64,000 nucleotides of DNA from JADJPO01 sp963825645 (GTDB lineage Bacteria > Actinomycetota > Actinomycetes > Actinomycetales > Kineosporiaceae), in NCBI GenBank assembly GCA_963825645.1, contig CAWGTT010000003.1, positions 310,001-374,000 of the forward strand. Reading direction: 5' to 3'. Every line of letters starts with the position of its first letter. The first letter of the stretch is position 1. The position numbers and the translations under genes are program-made. Below are positions 13,113 through 21,115 of the stretch, piece after piece. The notes below the pieces were generated by a model, which worked only from the letters and a program-made list of their open reading frames with translations, ran no database searches and was not told where the DNA came from.

Positions 13113-13921
13113 TTGCGCACCGTACGCAGTGCCGGGTGGGCCCCGGCCGCGACCAGGTCGGCCACCGCACCCCGCGGGTTACGCCCGGTGACCAGGGACT
13201 CCCCCACCAGGACGGCATGAGCACCGGACCGGGCATACGAGAGCACGTCGTGCGGGCCGCGCACACCCGACTCGGCGACCTTGACGATGCCGTCCGGGAT
13301 CAGCGGCGCCACCCTGGCGAACTGTCGGCGGTCCACCGCAAGGGTGCGGAGGTCACGACAGTTCACCCCGATCACCCGGGCGCCGGCCTCCACCGCCCGG
13401 GGCACCTCCTCGACGTCGTGGACCTCGACCAGGGCCGTCATGCCGAGCGAGTGCACGCGCTCCACCAGGGAGATCAGCGCCTTCTGCTCCAGCGCGGCCA
13501 CGATCAGCAGGACGATGTCGGCGCCGGCCGCCCGCGCCTCCCAGACCTGGTAGGCGGAGATGATGAAGTCCTTGCGCAGCACGGGGATCTCGACCGCCCG
13601 CCGCACCGATTCCAAGTCCTCGATGCTGCCGCCGAAGCGGCGTCGCTCGGTCAGCACGCTGATCACGCTGGCGCCGCCGGCCTCGTAGTCACGGGCCAGG
13701 GCGGCGGGGTCGGCGATCGCGGCGAGCGCACCCTTGCTCGGGCTTGACCGCTTGACCTCGGCGATCACCCGGACCGCGTCGGAGTCCTGCAGGATGGCCA
13801 ACGCCGGAAGCGCAGCCGAGCGACGTTCGGCGCGGGCCCTCAGCCCGTCGAGCGGAAGATCCTCCTGTCGTTCGACGAGGTCTTCTCGTACCCCCGAGAT
13901 GATGTCGTCGAGGACGGTCAC
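13109..13921 (-). CDS. trpC: Indole-3-glycerol phosphate synthase
   Basis: Closes the indole ring of carboxyphenylaminodeoxyribulose phosphate in tryptophan synthesis. It is a 270-aa TIM barrel. The catalytic Lys and substrate contacts lie in VIAEVKRSSPSKG. VLTERRRFGGS, VLRKDFI, GVNCRDL and VAESGVRGP mark successive barrel strands. GTG 13921 fits the family start VTVLDDIISGVREDL and has a GGGGGA ribosome site. An in-frame ATG at 13948 is the alternative. The stop overlaps trpB by 4 bp. A 100-bp gap separates it from the upstream small membrane gene. Confidence 0.95.
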   Translation of the reverse strand: MTVLDDIISGVREDLVERQEDLPLDGLRARAERRSAALPALAILQDSDAVRVIAEVKRSSPSKGALAAIADPAALARDYEAGGASVISVLTERRRFGGSIEDLESVRRAVEIPVLRKDFIISAYQVWEARAAGADIVLLIVAALEQKALISLVERVHSLGMTALVEVHDVEEVPRAVEAGARVIGVNCRDLRTLAVDRRQFARVAPLIPDGIVKVAESGVRGPHDVLSYARSGAHAVLVGESLVTGRNPRGAVADLVAAGAHPALRTVRK

Positions 13922-14021
13922 AGGGTCCCCCTGTCGGGCTGCTGTCATAACGTCCCCGATGGTACCGATGGGTCAGGCCAGCCGAAGAATCGCCCGCCCG
14001 GGACCGCTGTCCCCGCGGCGC

Positions 14022-14279
14022 TCAGCCGGCCTCGGAGCCCGGCCGGCTGCCCGCGTCCCCGTACCCCATCGCGGAGAGCACCTTGCCGGCCACGCCACCC
14101 GCGACGACCACCAGCGCCCCGACGACGAACACTGCGACGCTGCCGAGCAGCACGGCTACCGCCATGATCAGTGCGCCGAACATCACCACAGACACGCTGG
14201 TCCACGCGGCCACGCTGTTCCCGTGAGTGTGGTCCCCGTGCACCTGTGCGGGCACACCTGATGACTGACTGTCGGCCAT
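14022..14279 (-). CDS. HGxxPAAW-family small membrane protein
   Basis: Protein of 85 aa with an N-terminal soluble part that contains HGNSVAAWTSV, a variant of the HGxxPAAW motif that names the family. Here Val replaces the usual Pro. Two hydrophobic helices follow, at about residues 30-48 and 52-68, and then a Gly/Ala-rich tail. Members occur in actinobacterial trp clusters between trpE and trpC, as here, and their function is unknown. An AAGGAGAG ribosome site precedes the ATG at 14279. Its place in the operon suggests co-expression with tryptophan genes, but not a biochemical role. Confidence 0.82.
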   Translation of the reverse strand: MADSQSSGVPAQVHGDHTHGNSVAAWTSVSVVMFGALIMAVAVLLGSVAVFVVGALVVVAGGVAGKVLSAMGYGDAGSRPGSEAG

Positions 14280-14301
14280 GACTCTCTCCTTTCGCCGCTC
14301 G

Positions 14302-15018
14302 TCATTCTGGCAGGTCCTGCGCCGCAGCGGCACCAGAGGCAGGACCGGTGGGCGGTGTACCGCGTCGAGTGGGGTCCTCACCCCGGTCGATGGCGTCCCA
14401 GGCGACCGACCCCGTGAGCTCGGTCGAGGTATCGCCGGGGTCCACGGCGTCGGTGGAGCGCTCGTAGCGCCCCGGGGAGTGCGACCACCCGCCCGCCGTC
14501 CGCAGTGCGGACAGACCGGCGACCAGGACGGCCGCCCCGCCCAGGGCAGACAACGGGACGGCGGCACCGCGCCGCACATCGGTGACCGTCACCGTGGTCA
14601 CCGCGGACAGCCGCTCGGCCTCACCGGCCAGCACGGCATCCGGGCGGAGCCAGACCGATCCGGCCAGCGCCACCAGGCCGGCACCGGCCAGGGCGATTAC
14701 CACGCCCAGGCCTCGACCGGACCGCGGCCCGGCCAGGGCCATGGCCGCGGCCGCCGCGAGCACCACCAGTGCCAAGGCGCCCACCCCGGGGGCGGCCCCC
14801 CCGCCGTCCACGTCGACCGGTCCCGAGCCGGTCCCCGGGGCGCCGAGCAGCGCCGAGTCGACCGTCCCGCTGACCCAGACGGCGCGGTGGGCTCCGAACG
14901 CCAGCACCGCACCGGCCACGGCCAGGCCCACCACCCCACGCCGACCGCGCAGGACCCGCCACCCGAGCCGTGCGGTGGGGCCGGGTGCGGGTCGGTCCCG
15001 CCCGAAGCCGGCGGTCAT
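14302..15018 (-). CDS. Trp biosynthesis-associated membrane protein (TIGR02234 type)
   Basis: Protein of 238 aa with four predicted membrane helices: about residues 28-45, 80-95, 102-122 and 155-172. A periplasmic loop lies after the first helix, and the tail is acidic and Pro/Thr-rich. It matches in position and topology the actinobacterial family found directly downstream of trpE. Function is unproven. The ATG overlaps the trpE stop by 4 bp (ATGA), so translation is coupled to trpE. The low-complexity tail is not needed for the family assignment. A role in transporting an aromatic precursor has not been shown and is not claimed. Confidence 0.82.
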   Translation of the reverse strand: MTAGFGRDRPAPGPTARLGWRVLRGRRGVVGLAVAGAVLAFGAHRAVWVSGTVDSALLGAPGTGSGPVDVDGGGAAPGVGALALVVLAAAAAMALAGPRSGRGLGVVIALAGAGLVALAGSVWLRPDAVLAGEAERLSAVTTVTVTDVRRGAAVPLSALGGAAVLVAGLSALRTAGGWSHSPGRYERSTDAVDPGDTSTELTGSVAWDAIDRGEDPTRRGTPPTGPASGAAAAQDLPE

Positions 15019-16574
15019 CGCGGCTCACCGAGCGTGGCCGCCGTGGCCACCGCGCGCAGCACCGCCGCCGCCTTGTTCCGGCATTCCTCATGCTCACGCT
15101 CGGGCACCGAGTCGGCGACGATCCCGGCCCCGGCCTGCACATGGGCGATCCCTTCGCGCAGCAGCGCGGTGCGGATCGCGATCGCCATGTCCATGTCGCC
15201 GGCGAGGTCGAAGTAGCCGACCGCGCCGCCGTACAGCCCGCGCCGGACGGGCTCCAGATCCTCGATCATCTCCATCGCCCGCGGCTTGGGCGCCCCCGAG
15301 AGGGTGCCGGCCGGGAACGTGGCCGTCAGCACGTCGTAGGCGGACCGGTCAGCGGCCAGCCGACCCTCCACGACGGAGACCATGTGCATTACGTGGCTGT
15401 ACCGCTCCACGGTCATGAAGTCGACGACCTCGACCGACCCGGGCACGCAGACCCGCCCGAGGTCGTTGCGGGCCAGGTCGACCAGCATGATGTGCTCGGC
15501 GCGTTCCTTGGGGTCGGCCAACAGGTCCTCAGCCAGGGCGTTGTCCTGCGCCGGAGTGGCTCCGCGCCACCGGGTACCGGCGATCGGATGGGTGACGACC
15601 CGCCCCCCGCTCAGGGTGACCAGCGCCTCGGGGCTGGACCCGACGACGTCAAGCCGGCGGCCGTCGGCATCCAGGGTGCGATAGAGGTACATGTACGGGC
15701 TGGGGTTGGAGGCGCGCAGAATCCGGTAGACGTCCAGGGCGTCGGCCGGGCAGTCCATGTCGAAGCGCTGGGCGAGGACGACCTGGAACACCTCTCCATC
15801 GCGGATCCCCTCCTTCCCGGCCCGGACCGCGTCGAGGTACTCCTGCGGCGTGCTCCGAGGCTGGAACGTCTCCGGCTCCCCGCCGCCGTGGACGGCGACC
15901 GTGCTGGGCGCGGGCACCACCAACTGCCGGGTCATCCGGTCGAGCCGGGCCACCGCCTGCGCCCAGGCGTCGTCGACCCTGTCGTCGGTGGCGTCCTGGT
16001 TGACCGCGTTGGCGATCAGCCGCAGCGTGCCGTCGCCGTGGTCGAGCACGGCGAGGTCGGTGGCCAGGCTCATCGACAGCTCGGGCATGCCGAGATCATC
16101 GACCGGCGGATCGGCGACCGGCGGGATCGGCTCCCAGCGCCGCACGGCGTCCCAGGCCACGAACCCGACCAGGCCGCCGGTCAACGGCGGCATCGCCGGA
16201 GCACCGGGTGAGTCCGACAGCGACGGCGTTCCGAGCACGGCGAGGGTGTCCCGCAGCGCGTCCAGGGGGTCGCCGTCGGTGGGCACCCCGAGCGGAGGCT
16301 CGCCCAGCCAGTGCGCGCGGCCGTCCCGACTGGTCAGGGTCGCCCGGCTGGCCGCGCCGATGATGCTCCAGCGCGACCAGACGCCCTGCTCGGCCGACTC
16401 GAGCAGGAAGGTGCCGGGCCGGTTGCCGGACAGCTTGCGGTACACCCCGATCGGGGTCTCCCCATCGGCGAGGAAGCGGCGGGTGACCGGGATCACCCGC
16501 CGGTCCTTGGCCAGGGTGCGGAAGGTGTCCAGATCGGGCCAGGTCACCCCGAGCTCGTCGGCGGGCCCGCTCAT
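15015..16574 (-). CDS. trpE: Anthranilate synthase component I
   Basis: Converts chorismate and ammonia to anthranilate, the committed step to tryptophan. It is 519 aa. The N-terminal part contains LLESAE, which belongs to the tryptophan feedback site. The C-terminal chorismate-binding domain shows AQRFDMDCPADALDVYRILR, PEALVTL, PIAGTRWRG, AEHIMLVDLARNDLGRV and TFPAGTLSGAPKPRAMEMI. ATG 16574 was chosen because it overlaps the hisI stop (ATGA) and matches the family N-terminus. The glutaminase partner TrpG is not in the window. The hisI-trpE overlap links histidine and tryptophan genes in one transcript. Confidence 0.96.
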   Translation of the reverse strand: MSGPADELGVTWPDLDTFRTLAKDRRVIPVTRRFLADGETPIGVYRKLSGNRPGTFLLESAEQGVWSRWSIIGAASRATLTSRDGRAHWLGEPPLGVPTDGDPLDALRDTLAVLGTPSLSDSPGAPAMPPLTGGLVGFVAWDAVRRWEPIPPVADPPVDDLGMPELSMSLATDLAVLDHGDGTLRLIANAVNQDATDDRVDDAWAQAVARLDRMTRQLVVPAPSTVAVHGGGEPETFQPRSTPQEYLDAVRAGKEGIRDGEVFQVVLAQRFDMDCPADALDVYRILRASNPSPYMYLYRTLDADGRRLDVVGSSPEALVTLSGGRVVTHPIAGTRWRGATPAQDNALAEDLLADPKERAEHIMLVDLARNDLGRVCVPGSVEVVDFMTVERYSHVMHMVSVVEGRLAADRSAYDVLTATFPAGTLSGAPKPRAMEMIEDLEPVRRGLYGGAVGYFDLAGDMDMAIAIRTALLREGIAHVQAGAGIVADSVPEREHEECRNKAAAVLRAVATAATLGEPR

Positions 16575-16930
16575 CGGTCGCCCTCGACGGCCTGGAGCAC
16601 GACGTCGTCGAAGCACGAGCGCAGGCCCTTGTGGCAGGCCGCGCCGACCTGGTCGACCCGCACCAGCAGGGCGTCGCCGTCGCAGTCGACGTGCACGCTC
16701 TTGACGTACTGGACATGCCCGGTGGTGTCGCCCTTACGCCAGTACTCGCGCCGACTGCGACTCCAGAAGGTGACCCGTCCGGTGGTCAGTGTCCGGTGAA
16801 GCGCCTCGTCGTCCATCCAGCCGACCATCAGCACCTCGCCGGTGTCGTGCTGCTGGATCACGGCGCAGACCAGACCGGCGGCATCGCGGCGCAGCCGGCC
16901 GGCCACCTCGGGGGCGAGATCGGTGGTCAC
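16571..16930 (-). CDS. hisI: Phosphoribosyl-AMP cyclohydrolase
   Basis: Opens the adenine ring of phosphoribosyl-AMP, the third step of histidine synthesis. It is 119 aa, the size of the stand-alone HisI; the HisE function is encoded separately at 22.5 kb. The family signatures VLMVGWMDDEAL, TFWSRSRREYWRKG, the metal-binding segment HVDCDGDALLVRVDQ and ACHKGLRSCF, with zinc-binding cysteines, are all present. GTG 16930 gives the usual N-terminus; the ribosome site is weak. The gene heads the trp run and overlaps trpE by 4 bp. It is divergent from the TIGR03085-type gene at 17031. Confidence 0.96.
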   Translation of the reverse strand: MTTDLAPEVAGRLRRDAAGLVCAVIQQHDTGEVLMVGWMDDEALHRTLTTGRVTFWSRSRREYWRKGDTTGHVQYVKSVHVDCDGDALLVRVDQVGAACHKGLRSCFDDVVLQAVEGDR

Positions 16931-17030
16931 GGCGTCGATCCTGTCACGATCGCGGCACCGGTCCGTGGGCGAGCCGGTACGCGGCGATCTCCGGTCGTCC
17001 GGGGACCGGAAGTGAGGTAGACAGGGCGTT

Positions 17031-17663
17031 ATGAGCGGATACAGCGCCGACGAGCGCCAGGCCCTGGTCGAGGCGATGCTGGCGGCCGGACCGCACGCGC
17101 CGACCCTCTGCGAGGGCTGGACGACGCACGACCTGGTGGCCCACCTGGTCACCCGGGAGCGACGTCCGGACGCGATGGCGGGCATCGTTGTGCCGTTCCT
17201 GGCCCGCTACACCGACAAGGTGCGCCGGGCCTACCTGACCAGGCCGTTCGAGGAGCTGGTCGAGATGTTCCGGACCGGTCCGCCGCTGACCAGCCCGTTC
17301 GCGGTCCCTGGCGTGGACGAACGCGCCAACCTCGCCGAGCACTTCGTGCACTGCGAGGACGTACGACGCGGCTCCCCCGGATGGGTGCCACGGCAGCTAT
17401 CGGAGGGCCTGAGCACTGCGTTATGGAAGGTCCTGGCACGGACGGCGCCGCTCGCGCTGCGCCGCAGCCCGGTGCCGGTCCGCCTGGTGCGACCGGACGG
17501 CGCCGAGATCGTCAGCGGGTCCTCCGACGTCCCGGTACGGCTGACCGGCGAGCCGGCCGAACTGCTGCTCTACGCCTTCGGACGGACCGGCGCGTGTCAG
17601 GTCGAGCTGGGCGGGCCTCCCGAGGCGGTGGAACGGTTCCGCAGGACCAAGCTCGGAGTCTGA
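17031..17663 (+). CDS. TIGR03085-family putative metal-binding protein (DinB/mycothiol-dependent fold)
   Basis: Protein of 210 aa that resembles the actinobacterial TIGR03085 family in the DinB/maleylpyruvate isomerase-like superfamily. The N-terminus has LCEGWTTHDLVAHLVTRE, and a second motif AEHFVHCEDVRRG follows near residue 103. In this superfamily such His and Glu residues form a metal site, and some members use mycothiol as cofactor. The substrate is unknown. The C-terminal third, which includes LTGEPAELLLYAFGRTGA, is typical of the family. It starts at ATG 17031 behind an AGGG site and ends 4 bp before the convergent hisF stop. Confidence 0.8.
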   Translation: MSGYSADERQALVEAMLAAGPHAPTLCEGWTTHDLVAHLVTRERRPDAMAGIVVPFLARYTDKVRRAYLTRPFEELVEMFRTGPPLTSPFAVPGVDERANLAEHFVHCEDVRRGSPGWVPRQLSEGLSTALWKVLARTAPLALRRSPVPVRLVRPDGAEIVSGSSDVPVRLTGEPAELLLYAFGRTGACQVELGGPPEAVERFRRTKLGV

Positions 17664-17667
17664 CCCG

Positions 17668-18450
17668 CTACCGCCCGGGCAGGCGCACCGTGATGCCGGC
17701 CTCGGCCATCGCGGCCTTCACCTCACCGATGCTCAGCTGGCCGAAGTGGAACACGCTCGCCGCCAGCACCGCGTCGGCGCCGACGGCCACCGCCGGCGCG
17801 AAGTGCGCGACGTCCCCTGCTCCCCCACTCGCGATCAGCGGCACACTCACCTCTCGTCGCACCGCGGCGATCATCTCCAGGTCGAACCCGGACTTGGTGC
17901 CGTCGGCGTCCATGGAGTTCAGCAGGATCTCCCCGGCGCCCAGCTCGGCGGCCCTCGCGGCCCAGGCCACCGCGTCGATACCGGTGCCTCGGCGCCCGCC
18001 GTGCGTGGTCACCTCGTACCCCGAGTCGGTGGCCGTGCCCGGAAGGCAGCGCCGCGCGTCCACGGAGAGCACCAGCACCTGGGCACCGAACCGCTCGGCG
18101 ACCTCGGCGACCAGCTGGGGCCGGACGATCGCCGCGGTGTTGACGCCGACTTTGTCGGCGCCGGCCCGCAGAAGCCGGTCGACGTCGTCCACGGTGCGTA
18201 CCCCGCCGCCGACGGTCAGCGGGATGAAGACCTCCTCCGCAGTGCGGGAGACCACGTCATAGGTCGTCGCCCGGCTGTCGGCCGAGGCGGTGACGTCGAG
18301 GAAGGTCAGCTCGTCGGCGCCCTCGGCGTCGTAACGCCGGGCCAGCTCCACCGGGTCGCCCGCGTCGCGCAGGTCGGCGAAGTTGACCCCCTTAACCACC
18401 CGGCCGGCGTCGACGTCGAGGCAGGGGATGACGCGGACGGCACAGGTCAC
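17668..18450 (-). CDS. hisF: Imidazole glycerol phosphate synthase, cyclase subunit
   Basis: Uses ammonia from HisH to close the imidazole ring, giving imidazole glycerol phosphate and AICAR. It is a 260-aa half-barrel repeat protein. The catalytic Asp residues lie in IPCLDVDAGRVVKG and VLSVDARR. ELTFLDVTAS and IPLTVGGGVRT form phosphate-binding loops. GTG 18450 was chosen because the conserved N-terminus TCAVRVIPCLDVD begins there and because a TACGCT -10 element lies exactly 6 nt upstream. It is convergent with the gene at 17031 and divergent from the kinase at 18473. Confidence 0.97.
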   Translation of the reverse strand: MTCAVRVIPCLDVDAGRVVKGVNFADLRDAGDPVELARRYDAEGADELTFLDVTASADSRATTYDVVSRTAEEVFIPLTVGGGVRTVDDVDRLLRAGADKVGVNTAAIVRPQLVAEVAERFGAQVLVLSVDARRCLPGTATDSGYEVTTHGGRRGTGIDAVAWAARAAELGAGEILLNSMDADGTKSGFDLEMIAAVRREVSVPLIASGGAGDVAHFAPAVAVGADAVLAASVFHFGQLSIGEVKAAMAEAGITVRLPGR

Positions 18451-18456
18451 TGGACC

Positions 18457-18466
18457 AGCGTAGGGT
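18457..18466. promoter_or_regulatory. Overlapping divergent -10 elements of hisF and the kinase gene
   Basis: Minus-strand TACGCT (18462-18457) lies 6 nt before hisF GTG. Plus-strand TAGGGT (18461-18466) lies 6 nt before the kinase ATG. The two hexamers share two bases in a 22-bp gap, so both mRNAs would be leaderless and initiation may be mutually exclusive. Confidence 0.55.
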
Positions 18467-18472
18467 CCGGCG

Positions 18473-19081
18473 ATGGGCGAGTCGACGCAAGAGCCCGGGT
18501 CGGTGACGTCGGCGCGGCAGCGCCGGTGGGTGATGGCGATCGACGGCCCGAGCGGGTCCGGCAAGTCCGATCTGGCTCTGGCCGTCGCCACCGAGCTACG
18601 CCGCCGGGGCCACCACGTCGTCGTCGTGCGGCTCGACGACCTCTACCCCGGCTGGGACGGCCTGGACGGCGGCGTGCAGCGCTTGCTGGACGGCGTCCTG
18701 GTGCCGTTCGCCCGCGGAGGCCGGGAGCTGCGTCTGGCCCGGTGGGACTGGGCCGCCGACCGGGACGCCCCCGTGCAGCCGCTGCCGCTGCCCGGCCCGG
18801 ACCTGGTGCTCGTCGTCGAGGGGGCGGGCGCCGGAGCGCGCGCCGCGTCGCCGTTCATCTCGCTCCTGGTCTGGGTGGAGGCGGCGGAACCTGTGCGCAA
18901 GGCCCGGGCACTGGCCCGGGACGGCGAGGTGTTCGCCGCGCACTGGGACCGGTGGGCGGCTCAGGAGCGTGCCCACTTCGGTCGAGAACGCACCCGTGAG
19001 CGGGCCGACCTGCACCTCGACACAGGGACAACGGCGGCACCCACCGGTGGCGAGGACACCCATGGTCAGGCCGTACGCTGA
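18473..19081 (+). CDS. P-loop nucleoside/uridine kinase-like protein
   Basis: Protein of 202 aa with a Walker A motif GPSGSGKS at residues 25-32. It next has VVRLDDLYPGWDG, which resembles the substrate-binding Asp and Tyr of uridine kinase and phosphoribulokinase proteins. A Walker B-like strand follows (LVLVVEGAGAG), then a lid with RKARALARDG. Related actinobacterial proteins are annotated as uridine kinase-like or AAA family, but the substrate has not been established for this type. The ATG follows TAGGGT by 6 nt. The C-terminal about 20 residues are polar and contain the -10 element of the next gene. Confidence 0.7.
   Translation: MGESTQEPGSVTSARQRRWVMAIDGPSGSGKSDLALAVATELRRRGHHVVVVRLDDLYPGWDGLDGGVQRLLDGVLVPFARGGRELRLARWDWAADRDAPVQPLPLPGPDLVLVVEGAGAGARAASPFISLLVWVEAAEPVRKARALARDGEVFAAHWDRWAAQERAHFGRERTRERADLHLDTGTTAAPTGGEDTHGQAVR
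19074..19079 (+). promoter_or_regulatory. -10 element TACGCT of the membrane protein gene
   Basis: TACGCT sits at the very end of the kinase gene, 6 nt before GTG 19086. This supports that GTG as the start and suggests a leaderless transcript. Confidence 0.45.
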
Positions 19082-19085
19082 GCGG

Positions 19086-19757
19086 GTGAGTGAGCAGGTG
19101 ACGGACCGTGTGGCCCGGGGCCTGGCGGTGGCCGCGCTCACCGTGCCGTCGATGGTCGTCGCGCATCTGGCAACCGCCGGCACCGCCCCGTCGCCGATCG
19201 CTCTCGCGGCGGTCGCCGTTCTCGTCGCCGGGGTCGGCGCCCTCTGTCTCGACCGGAGCGCGGTGACGCCGCGCGGCGTCAGCGCGGCCGTGATCGGTCT
19301 GGTCCAGCTGACCGGGCACGCCGTCTTCTCGGCGGCCACGGCCAGCGGCGAAGGCTGCCTGCCAGTGGTGGGACGTGGGGCACAGGTCGGCCTGCGGCTG
19401 GCCCTGCTGCGCCCGGCGCCCGAGTGTCCCCCGGGAACCCTGGGACTGACCCAGGCAGCCGCCACCACCACGTCCGTGCTGCTCGCCGCCGCACTGGTCC
19501 TGCTCGCGCACGCAGCCACCGGCGGGTTGGGTACCGCGCTCGTGCTGGGCGCCGAACGTGGCTGGTCCCTGGCGCGGCGGCTGGGGTGGGCTGCCCGACC
19601 GTCGCTCACGCTGCTGGTCTCCCTGGCGGGCTACCAGGCGCCGACCACGGTCCGCGCGCCACGCCGCGAGTCATACCTGTTCGAGCCATCTCGACTGTTC
19701 GCCCGGTGGGTGGGAGTTGTCGGAGCCCGGCGAGGTCCCCCGGCGCTGCCGGTCTAG
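19086..19757 (+). CDS. Hypothetical membrane protein
   Basis: Protein of 223 aa that I do not recognise. It has about four hydrophobic helices: residues 12-30, 36-52, 62-82 and 120-150. The last is followed by a basic, soluble C-terminal segment (RRLGWAARPSLTLL...) that may include a further helix. Two cysteines lie in the loop after helix 3 (EGCLPV and PECPPG), so a disulfide outside the membrane is possible. The neighbours downstream are thiol-redox genes, which fits but does not prove such a role. GTG 19086 is favoured by its -10 spacing. ATG 19063 inside the previous gene is the alternative. Confidence 0.6.
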   Translation: MSEQVTDRVARGLAVAALTVPSMVVAHLATAGTAPSPIALAAVAVLVAGVGALCLDRSAVTPRGVSAAVIGLVQLTGHAVFSAATASGEGCLPVVGRGAQVGLRLALLRPAPECPPGTLGLTQAAATTTSVLLAAALVLLAHAATGGLGTALVLGAERGWSLARRLGWAARPSLTLLVSLAGYQAPTTVRAPRRESYLFEPSRLFARWVGVVGARRGPPALPV

Positions 19758-19795
19758 CCGCGTTCCCCGTCCATCTTCCACCTGCGGAGTCGCTC

Positions 19796-20314
19796 GTGAC
19801 CCGTTTCTCCTCGTGGCAGCCATGGCTGTCCACCCTGGCGCGGCTGGTCCTGGCCGCCGTCTGGTTCTGGGCCGGCTGGCCGAAGTTCCTCGACACCGAA
19901 GGCACGGTGCGCAGCGTGCGCGCCTTCCAGCTGCTGCCCGAGGCGGCGGTGCGCCCCTTCGCCTACGGGCTGCCGCCCCTGGAGCTGGTGCTCGGCGTGT
20001 TGCTGCTCATCGGCCTGGGCACCCGCCTGGCCTCGGCGATGACCGGCGCACTCATGGCGATGTTCATCATCGGCATCCTCATGGCCTGGGCGCGCGGCCT
20101 GTCCATCGACTGCGGCTGTTTCGGCGACACCGGCGTGCAGGTGGCGGACCCGGTCCCCGGCTACATCTGGAACCTCCTGCGCGACGTCGGGCTCCTCACC
20201 ATGGCCGGACTGCTCGTCCGGCGGCCGTTCAGCCGTCTGTCCGTCGACGCCGCCCTCGGCATCACCTCCCCTGTCGACCATCTCGACCACACCATGTCTG
20301 GAGCATCTCGATGA
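19796..20314 (+). CDS. MauE/DoxX-like membrane protein
   Basis: Protein of 172 aa with four predicted membrane helices and the DoxX/MauE N-terminal signature ARLVLAAVWFWAGWPKF. The segment IDCGCFGD places Cys106 and Cys108 at the end of the third helix. This C-x-CFG motif is typical of MauE-type proteins that handle disulfide exchange. The gene overlaps the downstream DsbA-like gene by 4 bp (ATGA), a pairing seen in many actinobacteria. This suggests an electron route between a membrane carrier and an extracytoplasmic thioredoxin. GTG 19796 follows a CGGAG site. The redox partner and direction are inference. Confidence 0.78.
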   Translation: MTRFSSWQPWLSTLARLVLAAVWFWAGWPKFLDTEGTVRSVRAFQLLPEAAVRPFAYGLPPLELVLGVLLLIGLGTRLASAMTGALMAMFIIGILMAWARGLSIDCGCFGDTGVQVADPVPGYIWNLLRDVGLLTMAGLLVRRPFSRLSVDAALGITSPVDHLDHTMSGASR

Positions 20315-21063
20315 CCAATGCACGTACTGCCAAGAGCGCCCGCGAGAAGGCGGCCGAGCTGCGCGCCGACGCCGCGCGCGCGGAGGCCCGTCGCCGGACC
20401 ATCGTGATCACAGCGGCGGTCGCCGCAGTGATCGCCGTCGTGGTGGCCGGAGTGATCTTGATCAAGGCCGCCTCCGACAACCAGAAGGCACGCGAAACCG
20501 CAGCCTCGGCACCTCCGGCCAACCTCTACGAGGGCGGGATCCTGGTCGGCAACACCAGCGCCCCGGTCACGGTGGAGGTCTATGAGGACTTCCTCTGCCC
20601 GGCCTGCAAGACCTTCGAGGACGCCAACGCCACGCAGCTGTCCGGCTGGGTGCAGGACGGCACGGTCAAGGTGATCTACCGGCCGGTCGCGATCCTGGAC
20701 CGGCTCTCGGCCGACGAGTACTCGAGCCGGTCGCTCAACGCGGCAGCGGCCGTGGTGAACACCTCACCGTCGGCGTTCGCGGACTTCCACACGGCGTTGT
20801 TCGCCAACCAGCCGGCCGAGAACGGTCCGGGTCTGACCGACGCGAAGCTGATCGAGCTGGCCGTGGCGGCGGGGGCGGACCAGGCGGGCATCGAGCCGGC
20901 GATCACCGAGCGCCGATACCAGAGCTGGGCCGAGTCGATGACGGAGGAGTTCTCGCAGAAGGGGTTCACCGGTACTCCGACCGTGGTCGTCGACGGCCAG
21001 CAGCTCGAGGACCGGTCGGCCGAGGCGTTGGCCGCCGCCGTCGAGGCCGCGACCAAGGGCTGA
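20311..21063 (+). CDS. DsbA-family thioredoxin-fold protein, membrane anchored
   Basis: Protein of 250 aa with a cytosolic, charged N-terminus (residues 1-30, many Ala/Arg/Glu) and a single membrane helix at about 30-52. A DsbA/thioredoxin-like domain faces outside. The active site CPAC is at residues 96-99 in YEDFLCPACKTFE. The cis-Pro loop is GTPTVVVDG near the C-terminus. It most resembles actinobacterial anchored disulfide oxidoreductases of the thioredoxin_4 type. Its ATG overlaps the stop of the MauE-like gene, so both proteins are probably made together. A likely role is disulfide formation in exported proteins. Confidence 0.88.
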   Translation: MTNARTAKSAREKAAELRADAARAEARRRTIVITAAVAAVIAVVVAGVILIKAASDNQKARETAASAPPANLYEGGILVGNTSAPVTVEVYEDFLCPACKTFEDANATQLSGWVQDGTVKVIYRPVAILDRLSADEYSSRSLNAAAAVVNTSPSAFADFHTALFANQPAENGPGLTDAKLIELAVAAGADQAGIEPAITERRYQSWAESMTEEFSQKGFTGTPTVVVDGQQLEDRSAEALAAAVEAATKG

Positions 21064-21115
21064 TCCGAGACCACCACCCGAGGCCGGCAACCGGCCGTGA
21101 CGACCGGGCCGCCGC

